Below, piece by piece: positions 32,235 through 41,180 of a stretch of 64,000 bases of DNA (position 1 is the stretch's first letter; the number at the start of each line of letters is the position of its first letter). Source of the DNA: Pseudomonas sp. Marseille-Q3773. GTDB taxonomy: Bacteria; Pseudomonadota; Gammaproteobacteria; Pseudomonadales; Pseudomonadaceae. The notes under the pieces are model-generated. The model worked only from the letters and a program-made list of their open reading frames with translations, made no database searches and had not been told where the DNA came from. Made by a program: the position numbers and the translations under genes. The stretch is taken from NCBI RefSeq assembly GCF_916618955.1, contig NZ_OU745390.1, positions 4,402,001-4,466,000 on the forward strand, in the 5' to 3' direction.

Positions 32235-33800
32235 TTACCCGTCAAACCGGATCGGGCACAACTGCGCCCCTTCCAGCTTCTGCAATTCCTCGACCACCTG
32301 CGGCCTGGCCCGGTGCAAGGTCAGGCTTCCCCCCGACCGCCGCAACCGCCGCGCCTCGCGGTGCAGCATGTCCACACCTGAATAGTCGATGAAATTCACC
32401 TGTCGCGCATCGATCACCACGTGCGGCCCCTGGCAACGCTGCAAGCGCACCTGCAGGTAATGCGCCGCGCCAAAGAAGATCGACCCACCGACCCGCAGCA
32501 CGTCCGCCTCCCCTTCACGGCTATGCTGGACCCTGGGCCGTGACGTGCGCTTCAGATAGAAGAACAGCGACGCCAGCACCCCGGCATAGATCGCCGTTTG
32601 CAGCTCCAGCAGCAACGTTGCGGCCGCGGTCAGCGCCATGACCAGGAACTCCGAGCGGCTGACCCGGAACAGCGCCCGAATCCCACGGTGGTCCACCAGC
32701 CCCCAGCAGATCAACAGAATGCTGCCGGCCATGGCCGGAATCGGCAGGTGCGCGATCAGCCCGGCCCCGGCGACAGCAAACAGCGCCACCCACAGCGCCG
32801 AGAACACCCCGGCCAGCGGCGAGCGGGCGCCAGCGTCATAGCTCAACCCGGAGCGGGTGAAGGAACCGGAAGACAGGTAACCGGAGAAAAACGCCCCAAT
32901 CATGTTCGATAGGCCCTGAGCGCGAATTTCTTGGTCAGCGTCGATCAACTGCTCCGAACGTGCCGACAACGAACGGGCAATCGACAGGCTGGTGACCAGC
33001 CCGAGCATGCCCACCGCCACGGCGCTGGGCAAAAGGCGCAGGATCAGCTCCACATCCAGCAGCGGCAGCGGGCTGAAAGGGGGCAACTGGCCGGTGAACG
33101 CCGGCACCCGTGGTACATGGCCGAAGACGCCAGGTAGCGACCAGGCTAGCAGGCTGACCAGGATCAGGCTGAGCAACAGGCTTGGCCAGCGTGGGCGCCA
33201 GAGCTTGAAGGCTACCCCGATCACCACGGTGGCCAGGCCCAGAACCAGGGAAGGCAGGTCTATCTCGCCGGCGTGGCTGGCCAGGTCCTGCACGGTTTTC
33301 AGCGCAGTGGCCTGGCTGGGCAGGTCCATGCCCAGCAGGTTGGGCAGCTGGCCCAGGGCAATGACGATGGCAGCGCCCAGGGTGAAGCCGAGTACCACGG
33401 AATGGGAAACGAAGTTGACCAGCGCACCGAAGCGCAATAGCCCGAGCAGCAATTGGAAGATGCCGCCGAGGAAGGTCAGCAACAGCACCAGGGTGACATA
33501 GTCGGTACTGCCGGCCACGGCCAGCGGGCTGGTGCTGGCGTAGAGGACGATAGAGATGGCAGCGGTCGGTCCGCAGATCAGGTGCCAGGACGAGCCCCAC
33601 AGGCAGGCGATCAGCACTGGCACAATGGCGGCGTACAGCCCGTACTCGGCCGGCAGGCCGGCGATCAGGGCATAGGCGATGGATTGCGGCAGGGCGAGGA
33701 TTGCACCGCTCAGGCCCACCAGCAGGTCCTGGCGCAGGCTGCGGCCCGATTGGCGGGGGAGCCAGGAGAGGAAGGGCAGCAGGTGAGTGAGGCGATGCAT
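32235..33800 (-). CDS. SulP-family anion permease with STAS domain
   Basis: The 521-residue product is a SulP/SLC26 transporter: a hydrophobic transport domain (about 20-400, with QSIAYALIAGLPAEYGLYAA near 39-58) and a cytoplasmic STAS domain (about 430-515, with VVIDARQVNFIDYSGVDML). Such proteins carry sulfate, bicarbonate or other anions. It lies downstream of the choline-sulfate genes on the same strand, so sulfate (released by BetC) or choline-O-sulfate itself is a plausible cargo. A REP pair separates it from the binding-protein gene, so cotranscription is uncertain. Confidence 0.88.
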   Translation of the reverse strand: MHRLTHLLPFLSWLPRQSGRSLRQDLLVGLSGAILALPQSIAYALIAGLPAEYGLYAAIVPVLIACLWGSSWHLICGPTAAISIVLYASTSPLAVAGSTDYVTLVLLLTFLGGIFQLLLGLLRFGALVNFVSHSVVLGFTLGAAIVIALGQLPNLLGMDLPSQATALKTVQDLASHAGEIDLPSLVLGLATVVIGVAFKLWRPRWPSLLLSLILVSLLAWSLPGVFGHVPRVPAFTGQLPPFSPLPLLDVELILRLLPSAVAVGMLGLVTSLSIARSLSARSEQLIDADQEIRAQGLSNMIGAFFSGYLSSGSFTRSGLSYDAGARSPLAGVFSALWVALFAVAGAGLIAHLPIPAMAGSILLICWGLVDHRGIRALFRVSRSEFLVMALTAAATLLLELQTAIYAGVLASLFFYLKRTSRPRVQHSREGEADVLRVGGSIFFGAAHYLQVRLQRCQGPHVVIDARQVNFIDYSGVDMLHREARRLRRSGGSLTLHRARPQVVEELQKLEGAQLCPIRFDG

Positions 33801-33831
33801 GGGTTATCCACATTCCTTACTGTTTCGCCAA

Positions 33832-33925
33832 TCCCTGTGGGAGCGGGCGCGCCCGCGAAGAAGCCGCCGCGGTGGATGGCACCGGCTTCGCCGGTGTTCG
33901 CGGGCATGCCCGCTCCCACAGGGAT
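33832..33925. repeat. REP element pair (inverted)
   Basis: TCCCTGTGGGAGCGGGCGCG at the left and its inverse (CATGCCCGCTCCCACAGGGA) at the right frame an inner hairpin of complementary GCCG/CGGC-rich sequence. This is the same REP family as at 22.7, 48.0 and 57.1 kb. It lies between the SulP and binding-protein genes, where it could limit or stabilise the transcript. Confidence 0.9.
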
Positions 33926-33944
33926 AGAGGTTTTGCTTGTGAGG

Positions 33945-34874
33945 TTACAGTTTGGCTTTGACGGCCTCCAGCGCATTGCCATCGGCCTTGGTCGTCACCC
34001 CGGCCAACCACCCTTCCAGTAACTCGGGGTGCGCCTTCAGCCAAGCCTTGGCCGCATCATCGAAGCTGATCTTCTTGTCCACAACCTCGGCCATGATGCT
34101 GTTCTCCATATCCAGCGTGAACTTCAGGTTCTCCAGCAGCTTCGCCGCATTGGGGCAGGCTTGTGGATAACCCTTGCGGGTCAAGGTATAGACGTCGCCT
34201 TTGCTGCCGAACCACTTTTCCCCGCCGGTCAGGTAATGCATTTTCAGCTTCACGTTCATCGGGTGCGGGGTCCAGCCGAGGAACGTGATGAACTGCTGTT
34301 TTTTCACCGCCCGGTCGACCTGCGCCAGCATCGCCTGTTCGCTGGACTCCACCAGTTTCCACTGGCCAAGGTTGAATTCATTCTTGTCGATGATTTCCTT
34401 CAGCGACAGGTTGGCCGGGGCCCCGGAGCCAATCCCGTAAAGCTTCTTGTCGAACTGGTCGGCGTGTTTCTGCAGGTCGGCAAAGTCCTTGACCCCGGCG
34501 TTCCACACATAATCGGGCACTGCCAGGGTGAACTCGGTTCCTTCCAGGTTGCGCGACAGCTGCTTCACGTCGCCATTGGCGATGAACTTGTCATGAAAGC
34601 CCTGCTGCGCGGGCATCCAGTTGCCGAGGAAGGCATCGACGCGACCATCTTTGAGGCCGCCGTAGATGATCGGTACAGCCAGGCTGTCGATCTTCACCTG
34701 ATAACCCAGGCTTTCCAGCAGCAGGCGAGCCAGGGCGTTGGTCGAGGCGATGTCGCTCCAGCCAGGGTCGGCCAATTTCACGGTGGTGCATTGCGTGTCG
34801 CTGTCGGCGGCGTAAGCGGTGCCCACGCCCAGACTGATGGCCAGGGCGAACACGGCGGCGGAGAACTTATGCAT
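33945..34874 (-). CDS. Periplasmic choline/betaine-type substrate-binding protein
   Basis: The 309-residue product has a cleavable signal peptide (MHKFSAAVFALAISLGVGTAYA, cleavage near 22) and belongs to the OpuAC/ChoX class that binds quaternary amines through an aromatic cage. ADPGWSDIASTNALARLLLE (about 35-54), FLGNWMPAQQ and FLGWTPHPMN are the typical Trp-bearing segments. It lies 16 bp after betC, so it likely captures choline or choline sulfate. No ABC permease or ATPase gene lies beside it, so it must share a permease encoded elsewhere. Confidence 0.87.
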   Translation of the reverse strand: MHKFSAAVFALAISLGVGTAYAADSDTQCTTVKLADPGWSDIASTNALARLLLESLGYQVKIDSLAVPIIYGGLKDGRVDAFLGNWMPAQQGFHDKFIANGDVKQLSRNLEGTEFTLAVPDYVWNAGVKDFADLQKHADQFDKKLYGIGSGAPANLSLKEIIDKNEFNLGQWKLVESSEQAMLAQVDRAVKKQQFITFLGWTPHPMNVKLKMHYLTGGEKWFGSKGDVYTLTRKGYPQACPNAAKLLENLKFTLDMENSIMAEVVDKKISFDDAAKAWLKAHPELLEGWLAGVTTKADGNALEAVKAKL

Positions 34875-34890
34875 GGCGGCCTCTCTTTAC

Positions 34891-36408
34891 TCATTCCAAG
34901 GGTGCGGGCTTTGGATAACGTGCCTTGCGCTCGAGGTCGTCGAGATCGATGTGGTTGCGCATGTACTGTTGGCTGGCGTCCACCAGGGGTTGGTGGTCCC
35001 AGCTTTTCAGCTTGCCGATGGCCAGCGCCTGGGCCACCAGGCGGCGGCGGCGCTGGCTGGCCAGCACCTGCTGGCGCAGGCTGGGGATATCCCAGCGGTG
35101 CCGTGCTTCATCGACAAATGCCTGCAGCAGCGCCTGGTGGTCCGGGCTGCTGGTGAGGTTCTCCCGCTCGTGCGGGTCGCGGCTCAGGTCATAGAGTAGG
35201 CATGGGTCGTCTTCGCTGTACACGAACTTGTACGGCCCGCGGCGGATCATCATCAGCGGCCCGACAGTGCCTTCGGCCATGTACTCGCCAATCACCTCGT
35301 CATGGCCGCCCTGCCCTTGCAGGTGGCCGAGCAGCGAGCGGCCATCCAGCTGCAGGTTGTTATCCACAGCCCCGCCGGCCAGCTCGACCAGCGTCGGCAG
35401 CAAGTCGCAGGTGGATACCGAGGCGCTCACACGGCCCGCGGCGAAGCGCTTCGGCGCGTGTACCAGCAGCGGTACCCGGGCCGACATCTCGAACCAGTGC
35501 ATCTTGTACCAGAGGCCGCGCTCACCGAGCATGTCGCCATGGTCGCCGGAGAACACGATCACGGTGTTGTCGGCCAGGTTGCATTCCTCCAGGGTTTGCA
35601 GCAGCTGGCCGATGTTGTCGTCGATGTAGCTGCAGGCGCCGAAGTAGGCACGGCGGGCATCGCGAATCTTGTCCACCGGCAGTGGCTTGTTCCACAGGTC
35701 GTAGACCTTCAGCAGGCGCTGCGAGTGGGGGTCGAGTTCCGCCTGCGCGAACTCGGCGCGCGGCATGGGGATATCCACGCCCTCGTAGCGATCCCAGTAG
35801 CGCCTGGGGATGGTGTACGGGTCGTGCGGGTGGGTCATCGACACGGTCAGGCAGAACGGCCGGCCATCGTTTTCACGGACGTGGTCGTACAGGTACTGGC
35901 GCGCCTTGAACAGCACTTCTTCGTCGAAATCCAGCTGGTTGGTGCGCACGCAAGGGCCGGCCTGCAGCACCGAGGACATGTTGTGGTACCAGCTGGGGCG
36001 CACATCCGGTTCATCCCAGTTCACCGCCCAGCCGTAGTCTGCCGGGTAGATATCACTGGTCAGACGCTCTTCGTAGCCATGCAACTGGTCCGGGCCACAG
36101 AAGTGCATCTTGCCTGACAGCGCAGTGCGGTAGCCCAGGCGGCGCAGGTAGTGGGCGTAGGTCGGCACATCGGCGGGGAAGTCGGCGGCGTTGTCATAGG
36201 CGCCGATGCGGCTGGGCAACTGGCCGCTGACCAGGGTGAAACGGGACGGGGCGCACAATGGACTGTTGCAGTAGGCGGCGTCGAACACCACGGCCTGTTC
36301 GGCCAGGCGGCTCAGGTGCGGCATCTGGATCGGCGAAGGGGCGTAGATCGGCAGCAGGGGCGCGGCCATCTGGTCGGCCATGATGAACAGAATATTCGGG
36401 CGCGTCAT
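34891..36408 (-). CDS. betC: Choline-sulfatase
   Basis: BetC hydrolyses choline-O-sulfate to choline and sulfate, providing an osmoprotectant precursor, carbon and sulfur. The 505-residue product is an alkaline-phosphatase-fold sulfatase starting MTRPNILFIMADQMAAP with the metal-binding Asp. The CAPSR motif near 54-58 contains the cysteine converted to formylglycine, and FSGDHGDMLGERGLWYK lies near 290. The C-terminal extension is typical of BetC. The ATG at 36408 follows GGAAG; an ATG four codons upstream is less likely. Divergent from its LysR regulator. Confidence 0.94.
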   Translation of the reverse strand: MTRPNILFIMADQMAAPLLPIYAPSPIQMPHLSRLAEQAVVFDAAYCNSPLCAPSRFTLVSGQLPSRIGAYDNAADFPADVPTYAHYLRRLGYRTALSGKMHFCGPDQLHGYEERLTSDIYPADYGWAVNWDEPDVRPSWYHNMSSVLQAGPCVRTNQLDFDEEVLFKARQYLYDHVRENDGRPFCLTVSMTHPHDPYTIPRRYWDRYEGVDIPMPRAEFAQAELDPHSQRLLKVYDLWNKPLPVDKIRDARRAYFGACSYIDDNIGQLLQTLEECNLADNTVIVFSGDHGDMLGERGLWYKMHWFEMSARVPLLVHAPKRFAAGRVSASVSTCDLLPTLVELAGGAVDNNLQLDGRSLLGHLQGQGGHDEVIGEYMAEGTVGPLMMIRRGPYKFVYSEDDPCLLYDLSRDPHERENLTSSPDHQALLQAFVDEARHRWDIPSLRQQVLASQRRRRLVAQALAIGKLKSWDHQPLVDASQQYMRNHIDLDDLERKARYPKPAPLE

Positions 36409-36516
36409 GGTGGCTTCCATCGTTGGTAGTTATGCGAACCGCTTGCCTATCAAGATGCGGCTGTGGATAACATGGGTAAAGCCCATGGCGGACAATGAGT
36501 AGGATTAGCCCAGCTT

Positions 36517-37416
36517 ATGTTTGATAACCTCGCTGACCTGTCACTGGATACCTTGCGCGTATTCGAGGCTGCCGCGCGGCTGCGTGGCTTTACTGCTGCG
36601 GCGCTGGAGCTGGGCACCACGCAGCCGGCGGTCAGCCAGCAGGTCAAACGGCTGGAGGCTCAGTTGGGCACGCGCCTGTTCGACCGCATTTACCGGGGCA
36701 TCGAGCTGACCGAGGCTGGCCAGGTGTTGTTCGAACAGGTGCATCAGGGCCTGCAGGCCATGGATGACGGCGTCGCTGAGGTCTGCGGGCGAGGCCAGCG
36801 CGAGGTGCTGCAGGTAGCGACCGACTTCGCCTTCGCGGCGTTCTGGCTGATGCCACGGTTGCAGCGCTTTCACCAGGCTTATCCACAGGTGGATGTGAGC
36901 CTGGTGACGGGTGAACGCAGCCAGGGCATGTTGCGCCCGGACATCGATGTGGCAGTGCTGTTTGGTGACGGGCGCTTTCACCAGGGCGAGAGCCGCTGGT
37001 TGTTCGACGAGGAAGTTTTCCCGGTCTGCAGTCCTCGGCTGATTCATGGCAAACCCTTGTCAGCCGAGGCTTTGCAACGATTGCCGTTGCTGCACTTGAA
37101 GGGCGAGCAGGCCAGCCGCTGGTTCGACTGGGCGGGGGTATTTCGCGGGTTTGGCGTGGCCAGCCCGCCGCCGGCCGGGCAGTTGCGGTTTGATAACTAT
37201 ACGTTGCTGATTCAGGCGGCGATCGCCGGCCAAGGCGTGGCAATTGGCTGGGGTCATCTGGTGGACGGGTTGGTGGAGCAAGGGTTGCTGTGTCGACCCC
37301 TGGAAGGGAGTTTGCGTTCGGCGCGCGGGTATTACGCAGTGTTGCCGCCGCGCAAGCGGCGTGGGGCGTTGATCGAGCGGTTTGTGGATTGGCTGGAGCG
37401 GGAGCGCAGCCTTTGA
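36517..37416 (+). CDS. LysR-family regulator of choline-sulfate use
   Basis: This 299-residue LysR protein has an N-terminal helix-turn-helix (LDTLRVFEAAARLRGFTAAA, TQPAVSQQVKRLEAQLGTRL, about 10-55) and a ligand domain. It is divergent from betC with 108 bp between, the arrangement known for the choline-sulfatase regulator of Pseudomonas, and probably acts on both promoters. AGGA lies a little far upstream of the ATG, so the start is slightly uncertain. A strong terminator follows its stop. Confidence 0.87.
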   Translation: MFDNLADLSLDTLRVFEAAARLRGFTAAALELGTTQPAVSQQVKRLEAQLGTRLFDRIYRGIELTEAGQVLFEQVHQGLQAMDDGVAEVCGRGQREVLQVATDFAFAAFWLMPRLQRFHQAYPQVDVSLVTGERSQGMLRPDIDVAVLFGDGRFHQGESRWLFDEEVFPVCSPRLIHGKPLSAEALQRLPLLHLKGEQASRWFDWAGVFRGFGVASPPPAGQLRFDNYTLLIQAAIAGQGVAIGWGHLVDGLVEQGLLCRPLEGSLRSARGYYAVLPPRKRRGALIERFVDWLERERSL

Positions 37417-37447
37417 GATTTTGGGGCCGCTTTGCGGCCCCAAAATC
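37417..37447. terminator. Bidirectional terminator
   Basis: GATTTTGGGGCCGC / GCGGCCCCAAAATC is a perfect 14-bp inverted repeat with a TTT loop, GC-rich core and A/T outer arms. It separates the LysR gene from a convergent gene whose stop codon touches the right arm. Confidence 0.9.
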
Positions 37448-38064
37448 TAGACCACGAAGTTCAGATGCTCGCCCCGGTGCAAATCCAGCTCCAGCATATC
37501 CACCATTCCCGCTGCGACCCTCGCCAAGTGCCGCAACGGCTCACCCAGCCCCGGCTCCAGCGTGCCCTCGGTGCTGCGAAAATGCTCCATCCCCAACCCG
37601 GGCAGTTCCGGCGGCGAATTGATCAACGTCCAGTGCAATGCACTGCGTTGCAACCCGTCGACCACCTGGTCCACGCATTCCCGCTCCGCTTCGCTGTACT
37701 TGCCTGGCTCATCCAGTACATCGAAATCGCCCACCAGCAACAGCCGGCGTATAGTCGTACGCTTGAGCCCCGCCACCAACGCTTCGCTCATGCGGGCCTG
37801 GCCTGGCAGGTCTCCGGGCGCCAGCGTGGATAACAGGGCAATCACCGCCGAACCCCCTGCCGCGCCCTGTTCCGCCTGGTCGGCATCACCCAGTCCGCCT
37901 ATCTTAAAATGCAGGCCCGGGCGCGGCGCGTGACGGTTGAGGTCATTCACCACGGCCGTGACTTCGTGCTGGCGCGACAGCAGTTCGACCATCAGGGCAT
38001 TGCCCAAGCTGCTTTCAGGCCCGAACAGGACCAGCTTGAACACAGGGGTCTCGGCGTTTTTCAC
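37447..38064 (-). CDS. NAD(P)-binding Rossmann protein (NmrA/YwnB-like)
   Basis: The 205-residue product starts with a dinucleotide-binding fold (KLVLFGPESSLGNALMVELL, about 10-29, an altered GxxGxxG) followed by VTAVVNDL, the layout of atypical short-chain or NAD(P)H-binding proteins such as NmrA-like reductases. The usual YxxxK pair is not clear, so catalytic activity is uncertain. The divergent gene begins 52 bp away. Function unknown. Confidence 0.7.
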   Translation of the reverse strand: MKNAETPVFKLVLFGPESSLGNALMVELLSRQHEVTAVVNDLNRHAPRPGLHFKIGGLGDADQAEQGAAGGSAVIALLSTLAPGDLPGQARMSEALVAGLKRTTIRRLLLVGDFDVLDEPGKYSEAERECVDQVVDGLQRSALHWTLINSPPELPGLGMEHFRSTEGTLEPGLGEPLRHLARVAAGMVDMLELDLHRGEHLNFVV

Positions 38065-38116
38065 TGCATCACTCCCTTTGCCGGTGGTGATGGTTGGACC
38101 GCAATCAGGAGTTATC

Positions 38117-38449
38117 GTGCAGAAGATCAGGGGTTACCACGCCCACGTGTATTACGACGCAGCGACCATGGACCAGGCCCGTGAACTGTGCGAAGAGGCT
38201 GCGCGACTGTTTCCGGTGACCATGGGACGCATGCACCAGAAGCCGGTGGGGCCGCACCCGGACTGGAGCTGCCAGCTGGCGTTCGGGCCGGAGGTGGTGG
38301 GTGTGGTGTTGCCTTGGCTGGCGTTGTATCGCAAGGGGTTGGTGGTGTTCATGCATCCGCTGACCGGGGATGAGCTGGCGGACCATCGGGACCATGCGAT
38401 CTGGATGGGGGCTGTGCGACCTCTGGATCTTTCGATTTTTTGGAGTTGA
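38117..38449 (+). CDS. DOPA 4,5-dioxygenase family protein
   Basis: The 110-residue protein contains GYHAHVYYD near 6-14, GRMHQKPVGPHPDWSCQ near 38-54 and FMHPLTGDELADH near 78-90, with the conserved histidines of the small DOPA-dioxygenase-like metalloprotein family. Its natural aromatic substrate in bacteria is unknown. It starts at GTG 38117, preceded by AGGAG at good spacing; the frame upstream is open but carries no ribosome-binding site. Confidence 0.85.
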   Translation: MQKIRGYHAHVYYDAATMDQARELCEEAARLFPVTMGRMHQKPVGPHPDWSCQLAFGPEVVGVVLPWLALYRKGLVVFMHPLTGDELADHRDHAIWMGAVRPLDLSIFWS

Positions 38450-38458
38450 ATTTACGGT

Positions 38459-38491
38459 AAAGGGCCTGATGCCACTATTGCTCAGGCCCTT
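38459..38491. terminator. Hairpin between convergent small genes
   Basis: AAAGGGCCTGA and TCAGGCCCTT form a 10-bp stem with a 12-base loop, just after the stop of the DOPA-dioxygenase-like gene and just past the end of the convergent secreted-protein gene. The T run is short. Confidence 0.65.
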
Positions 38492-38499
38492 CCATGGCA

Positions 38500-38817
38500 T
38501 CACTTTTGGAGTGAAAGGCTGATTGCGCCATCTTTACCATCTTCATAACGGCAAACCGGCGGGGTGGCATTTGGCGCTGATGGCGCAGGTTTGAATGCAC
38601 TCAAGTCAGCTTCTTCTGCATGCGGGGTGAACCCTGTCCATTCACCGTCAGCATTGTTTGCCGAGTAGCGGTAGCCTTCGAGTACAACGTCAGTGCCACC
38701 TTCGGTTTCCTTTACCGTATCGGCCTCTTGAGTAATCGAAGCCACGTCCGGGCAAGTAGCAGCGAAGACGCCGCTCGACAGCAGTGTAGCCATGGTGAAG
38801 CCAATCAAATAGCGCAT
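38500..38817 (-). CDS. Small secreted protein of unknown function
   Basis: The 105-residue product has a signal peptide (MRYLIGFTMATLLSSGVFAA, cleavage near 19) and a mature part starting with a cysteine (TCPDVASI) and ending with another (VCRYEDGKDGAISLSL), probably a periplasmic disulfide. The C-P...W.G...F...C-x-Y pattern resembles DUF3757 domains, a weak resemblance I could not test. No operon partner. Confidence 0.68.
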   Translation of the reverse strand: MRYLIGFTMATLLSSGVFAATCPDVASITQEADTVKETEGGTDVVLEGYRYSANNADGEWTGFTPHAEEADLSAFKPAPSAPNATPPVCRYEDGKDGAISLSLQK

Positions 38818-38952
38818 GAAACCTACTCCTTCAGGTAGTAGGAGTGGGTAGGATCTGGGTTTTGCCCTGCTTGCGCTACTGGTAGAAATGCTAGGTTCAT
38901 AGGGGAATGTTTACAGGCAAAGCCCCGCTTGGCTGGCGTTGCCGGTGCTGGC

Positions 38953-39036
38953 CTATTCGCGGGTAAACCTGCTGACACAAGGACCGCACAGATGTTGAAG
39001 ACTGTGCGGACCTGTGGGGGGTTACCCGCGAAGCAG
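38953..39036. repeat. Degenerate REP pair
   Basis: TTCGCGGGTAAACCTGCTGA and CCTGTGGGGGGTTACCCGCG are opposed, diverged copies of the REP motif. Between them, CCGCACAG and CTGTGCGG make a perfect 8-bp inner stem. It lies downstream of trpA and may serve as its 3' hairpin. Confidence 0.75.
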
Positions 39037-39046
39037 GCAGCGGGCT

Positions 39047-39856
39047 TTAGCGTCGCGCACCGCGTACTCCTTCAGCCAGTGCCGAGCACAGGCCAAGTAC
39101 ATCGTCGACAGCCTGCTCGGCACTCTTGGCCTGGGCAATCTTATCGACCAGTGCCGAGCCCACCACCACACCATCCGCCAGGCGAGCGATGTTCGCCGCC
39201 TGCTCCGGCGTACGAATGCCGAAACCGACGCTGATCGGCAGGTCGGTATGCCGACGCAGACGGGCAATGGCCTCGGTCACGTGTTCGGTAGTGGCCGAGC
39301 CGGCGCCGGTCACACCGGCCACCGACACGTAGTAGACGAACCCGGAGCTGCGCTCCAGCACGCGCGGCAGGCGCGCATCGTCGGTGGTCGGGGTGGTCAG
39401 GCGGATGAAGTCGATGCCTGCGGCCTGGGCCGGGGTGGCCAGTTCGGCGTCGTGCTCTGGCGGCAGGTCGACGATGATCAGGCCATCGACGCCCGCTTGC
39501 CTGGCTTCGGCCACGAACTGTTCCACACCAAAGCGGTGGATCGGGTTGTAATAGCCCATCAGCACGATCGGGGTGGTCTGGTTTTCCACACGGAAATCGC
39601 GAACCATCTGCAGGGTCTTGGCCAAGGTCTGGCCGGCTTCCAGGGCACGCAGGGTAGCCAGCTGGATGGCCACGCCATCGGCCATCGGGTCGGTGAACGG
39701 CATGCCCAGTTCGATCACGTCGGCACCGGCTGCCGGCAGGCCCTTCAGGATCTGCAGCGAGGCGTCATAGCCAGGGTCGCCCGCAGTGATGAAGGTGACC
39801 AGTGCCGAGCGGCCTTCGGCCTTAAGCTCGGCGAAGCGTTGTTCAAGACGGCTCAT
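39047..39856 (-). CDS. trpA: Tryptophan synthase alpha chain
   Basis: TrpA cleaves indole-3-glycerol phosphate to indole and glyceraldehyde-3-phosphate. The 269-residue product has the catalytic Glu in [15 protein letters not shown] near 46-60, the Asp in [12 protein letters not shown] and the phosphate-binding [12 protein letters not shown] near 213. It overlaps trpB by 4 bp and passes indole to it through the complex tunnel. Confidence 0.97.
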   Translation of the reverse strand: MSRLEQRFAELKAEGRSALVTFITAGDPGYDASLQILKGLPAAGADVIELGMPFTDPMADGVAIQLATLRALEAGQTLAKTLQMVRDFRVENQTTPIVLMGYYNPIHRFGVEQFVAEARQAGVDGLIIVDLPPEHDAELATPAQAAGIDFIRLTTPTTDDARLPRVLERSSGFVYYVSVAGVTGAGSATTEHVTEAIARLRRHTDLPISVGFGIRTPEQAANIARLADGVVVGSALVDKIAQAKSAEQAVDDVLGLCSALAEGVRGARR

Positions 39857-41070
39857 GCCTGTTTCTCCTGGGCGGCCATGTGGTTCATGACGGTTTGCAT
39901 GTCTTTGTCACCGCGGCCCGAGAGGCACACGACCATCAGGTGGTCCTTGGGCAGCTTCGGTGCACGCTTGATCGCTTCGGCCAGCGCATGGGAGCTTTCC
40001 AGGGCCGGGATGATGCCTTCGAGGCGGCAGGTGGCGTGGAACGCATCCAGCGCTTCATCGTCGGTGATGCTGACGTATTCCACACGTTTCACTTCGTGCA
40101 GGTAGGCGTGCTCCGGGCCGATGCCCGGGTAGTCCAGGCCGGCGGAAATCGAGTGGGCGTCGGTGATCTGGCCATCCGCATCCTGCAGCAGGTAGGTGCG
40201 GTTGCCATGCAGCACGCCTGGGACGCCGCCGTTGAGGCTGGCAGCATGCTTGTCGGTATGCACACCGTGGCCACCAGCTTCGACGCCGATGATCTGCACG
40301 CTCGGTTCTTCAAGGAATTCATGGAACAGGCCCATGGCGTTGGAGCCGCCGCCGACGCAGGCGACCAGGCTGTCTGGCAGGCGGCCTTCCTTCTCTTGCA
40401 ACTGGGCGCGGGTTTCCTTGCCGATGATCGACTGGAAGTCGCGGACCATGGCTGGGTACGGGTGTGGGCCGGCCACGGTACCGATCAGGTAGAAGGTGTC
40501 TTCGACGTTGGTGACCCAGTCGCGCAGGGCCTCGTTCATGGCGTCTTTCAGGGTGCCAGTACCAGCGGTGACCGGGACAATTTCGGCGCCCAGCAGCTTC
40601 ATGCGGAATACGTTGGCCTGCTGGCGCTCGATGTCGGTGGCGCCCATGTAGATCACGCAAGGCAGGCCGAAGCGGGCCGCGACGGTGGCGGTCGCCACGC
40701 CGTGCATGCCGGCACCGGTTTCGGCGATCAGGCGCTTCTTGCCCATGCGCTTGGCCAGCAGAACCTGGCCGATGCAGTTGTTCACCTTGTGCGCACCGGT
40801 GTGGTTCAGCTCTTCACGCTTGAAGAAGATCTTGGCGCCGCCGCAGTGTTCGGTGAGGCGCTCGGCGAAGTACAGCGGGTTGGGGCGGCCAATGTAGTCG
40901 CGCTGGAAATAAGCCAGCTCTTCAAGGAATTTCGGGTCAGCCTTGGCTGCCTCGTATTCGCGGGCCAGGTCCAGCACCAGAGGCATCAGGGTTTCGGCCA
41001 CGTAGCGGCCGCCGAACGAGCCGAACAGGCCGTTGGCGTCGGGGCCGGGGCGGTATTGGGACTGGGTCAT
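39853..41070 (-). CDS. trpB: Tryptophan synthase beta chain
   Basis: TrpB is the pyridoxal-phosphate enzyme joining indole and serine. The 405-residue product has the PLP lysine in [14 protein letters not shown] near 76-89 and the glycine-rich phosphate loop [12 protein letters not shown] near 228-239. It is the first gene of trpBA and is activated by the divergent TrpI, not by attenuation as in enteric bacteria. Confidence 0.98.
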   Translation of the reverse strand: MTQSQYRPGPDANGLFGSFGGRYVAETLMPLVLDLAREYEAAKADPKFLEELAYFQRDYIGRPNPLYFAERLTEHCGGAKIFFKREELNHTGAHKVNNCIGQVLLAKRMGKKRLIAETGAGMHGVATATVAARFGLPCVIYMGATDIERQQANVFRMKLLGAEIVPVTAGTGTLKDAMNEALRDWVTNVEDTFYLIGTVAGPHPYPAMVRDFQSIIGKETRAQLQEKEGRLPDSLVACVGGGSNAMGLFHEFLEEPSVQIIGVEAGGHGVHTDKHAASLNGGVPGVLHGNRTYLLQDADGQITDAHSISAGLDYPGIGPEHAYLHEVKRVEYVSITDDEALDAFHATCRLEGIIPALESSHALAEAIKRAPKLPKDHLMVVCLSGRGDKDMQTVMNHMAAQEKQA

Positions 41071-41157
41071 GGGGCGCTCCAGGGCGTAATGGATGAGTGA
41101 TGGGCTTTACTCTAACCACGACAGGCCCGGCTGAAAACCGATAAGATTGCGCAAACT

Positions 41158-41174
41158 TGTCAGGAAAACTCACA
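41158..41174. promoter_or_regulatory. Probable TrpI binding site
   Basis: TGTCAGGAAAACTCACA is a dyad (TGT-AG / CT-ACA, LysR-type T-N11-A) in the 110-bp gap between trpI and trpBA. It reads TGTGAG-N5-CTGACA on the other strand, similar to the known TrpI site I of Pseudomonas. It lies next to the trpI start, so it could also repress trpI. Confidence 0.6.
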
Positions 41175-41180
41175 GGTAAC

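Noticed and set aside
39880..41100. 406-codon plus-strand frame opposite trpB
   Set aside because: Antisense to a complete trpB with the PLP lysine motif; no known domain.
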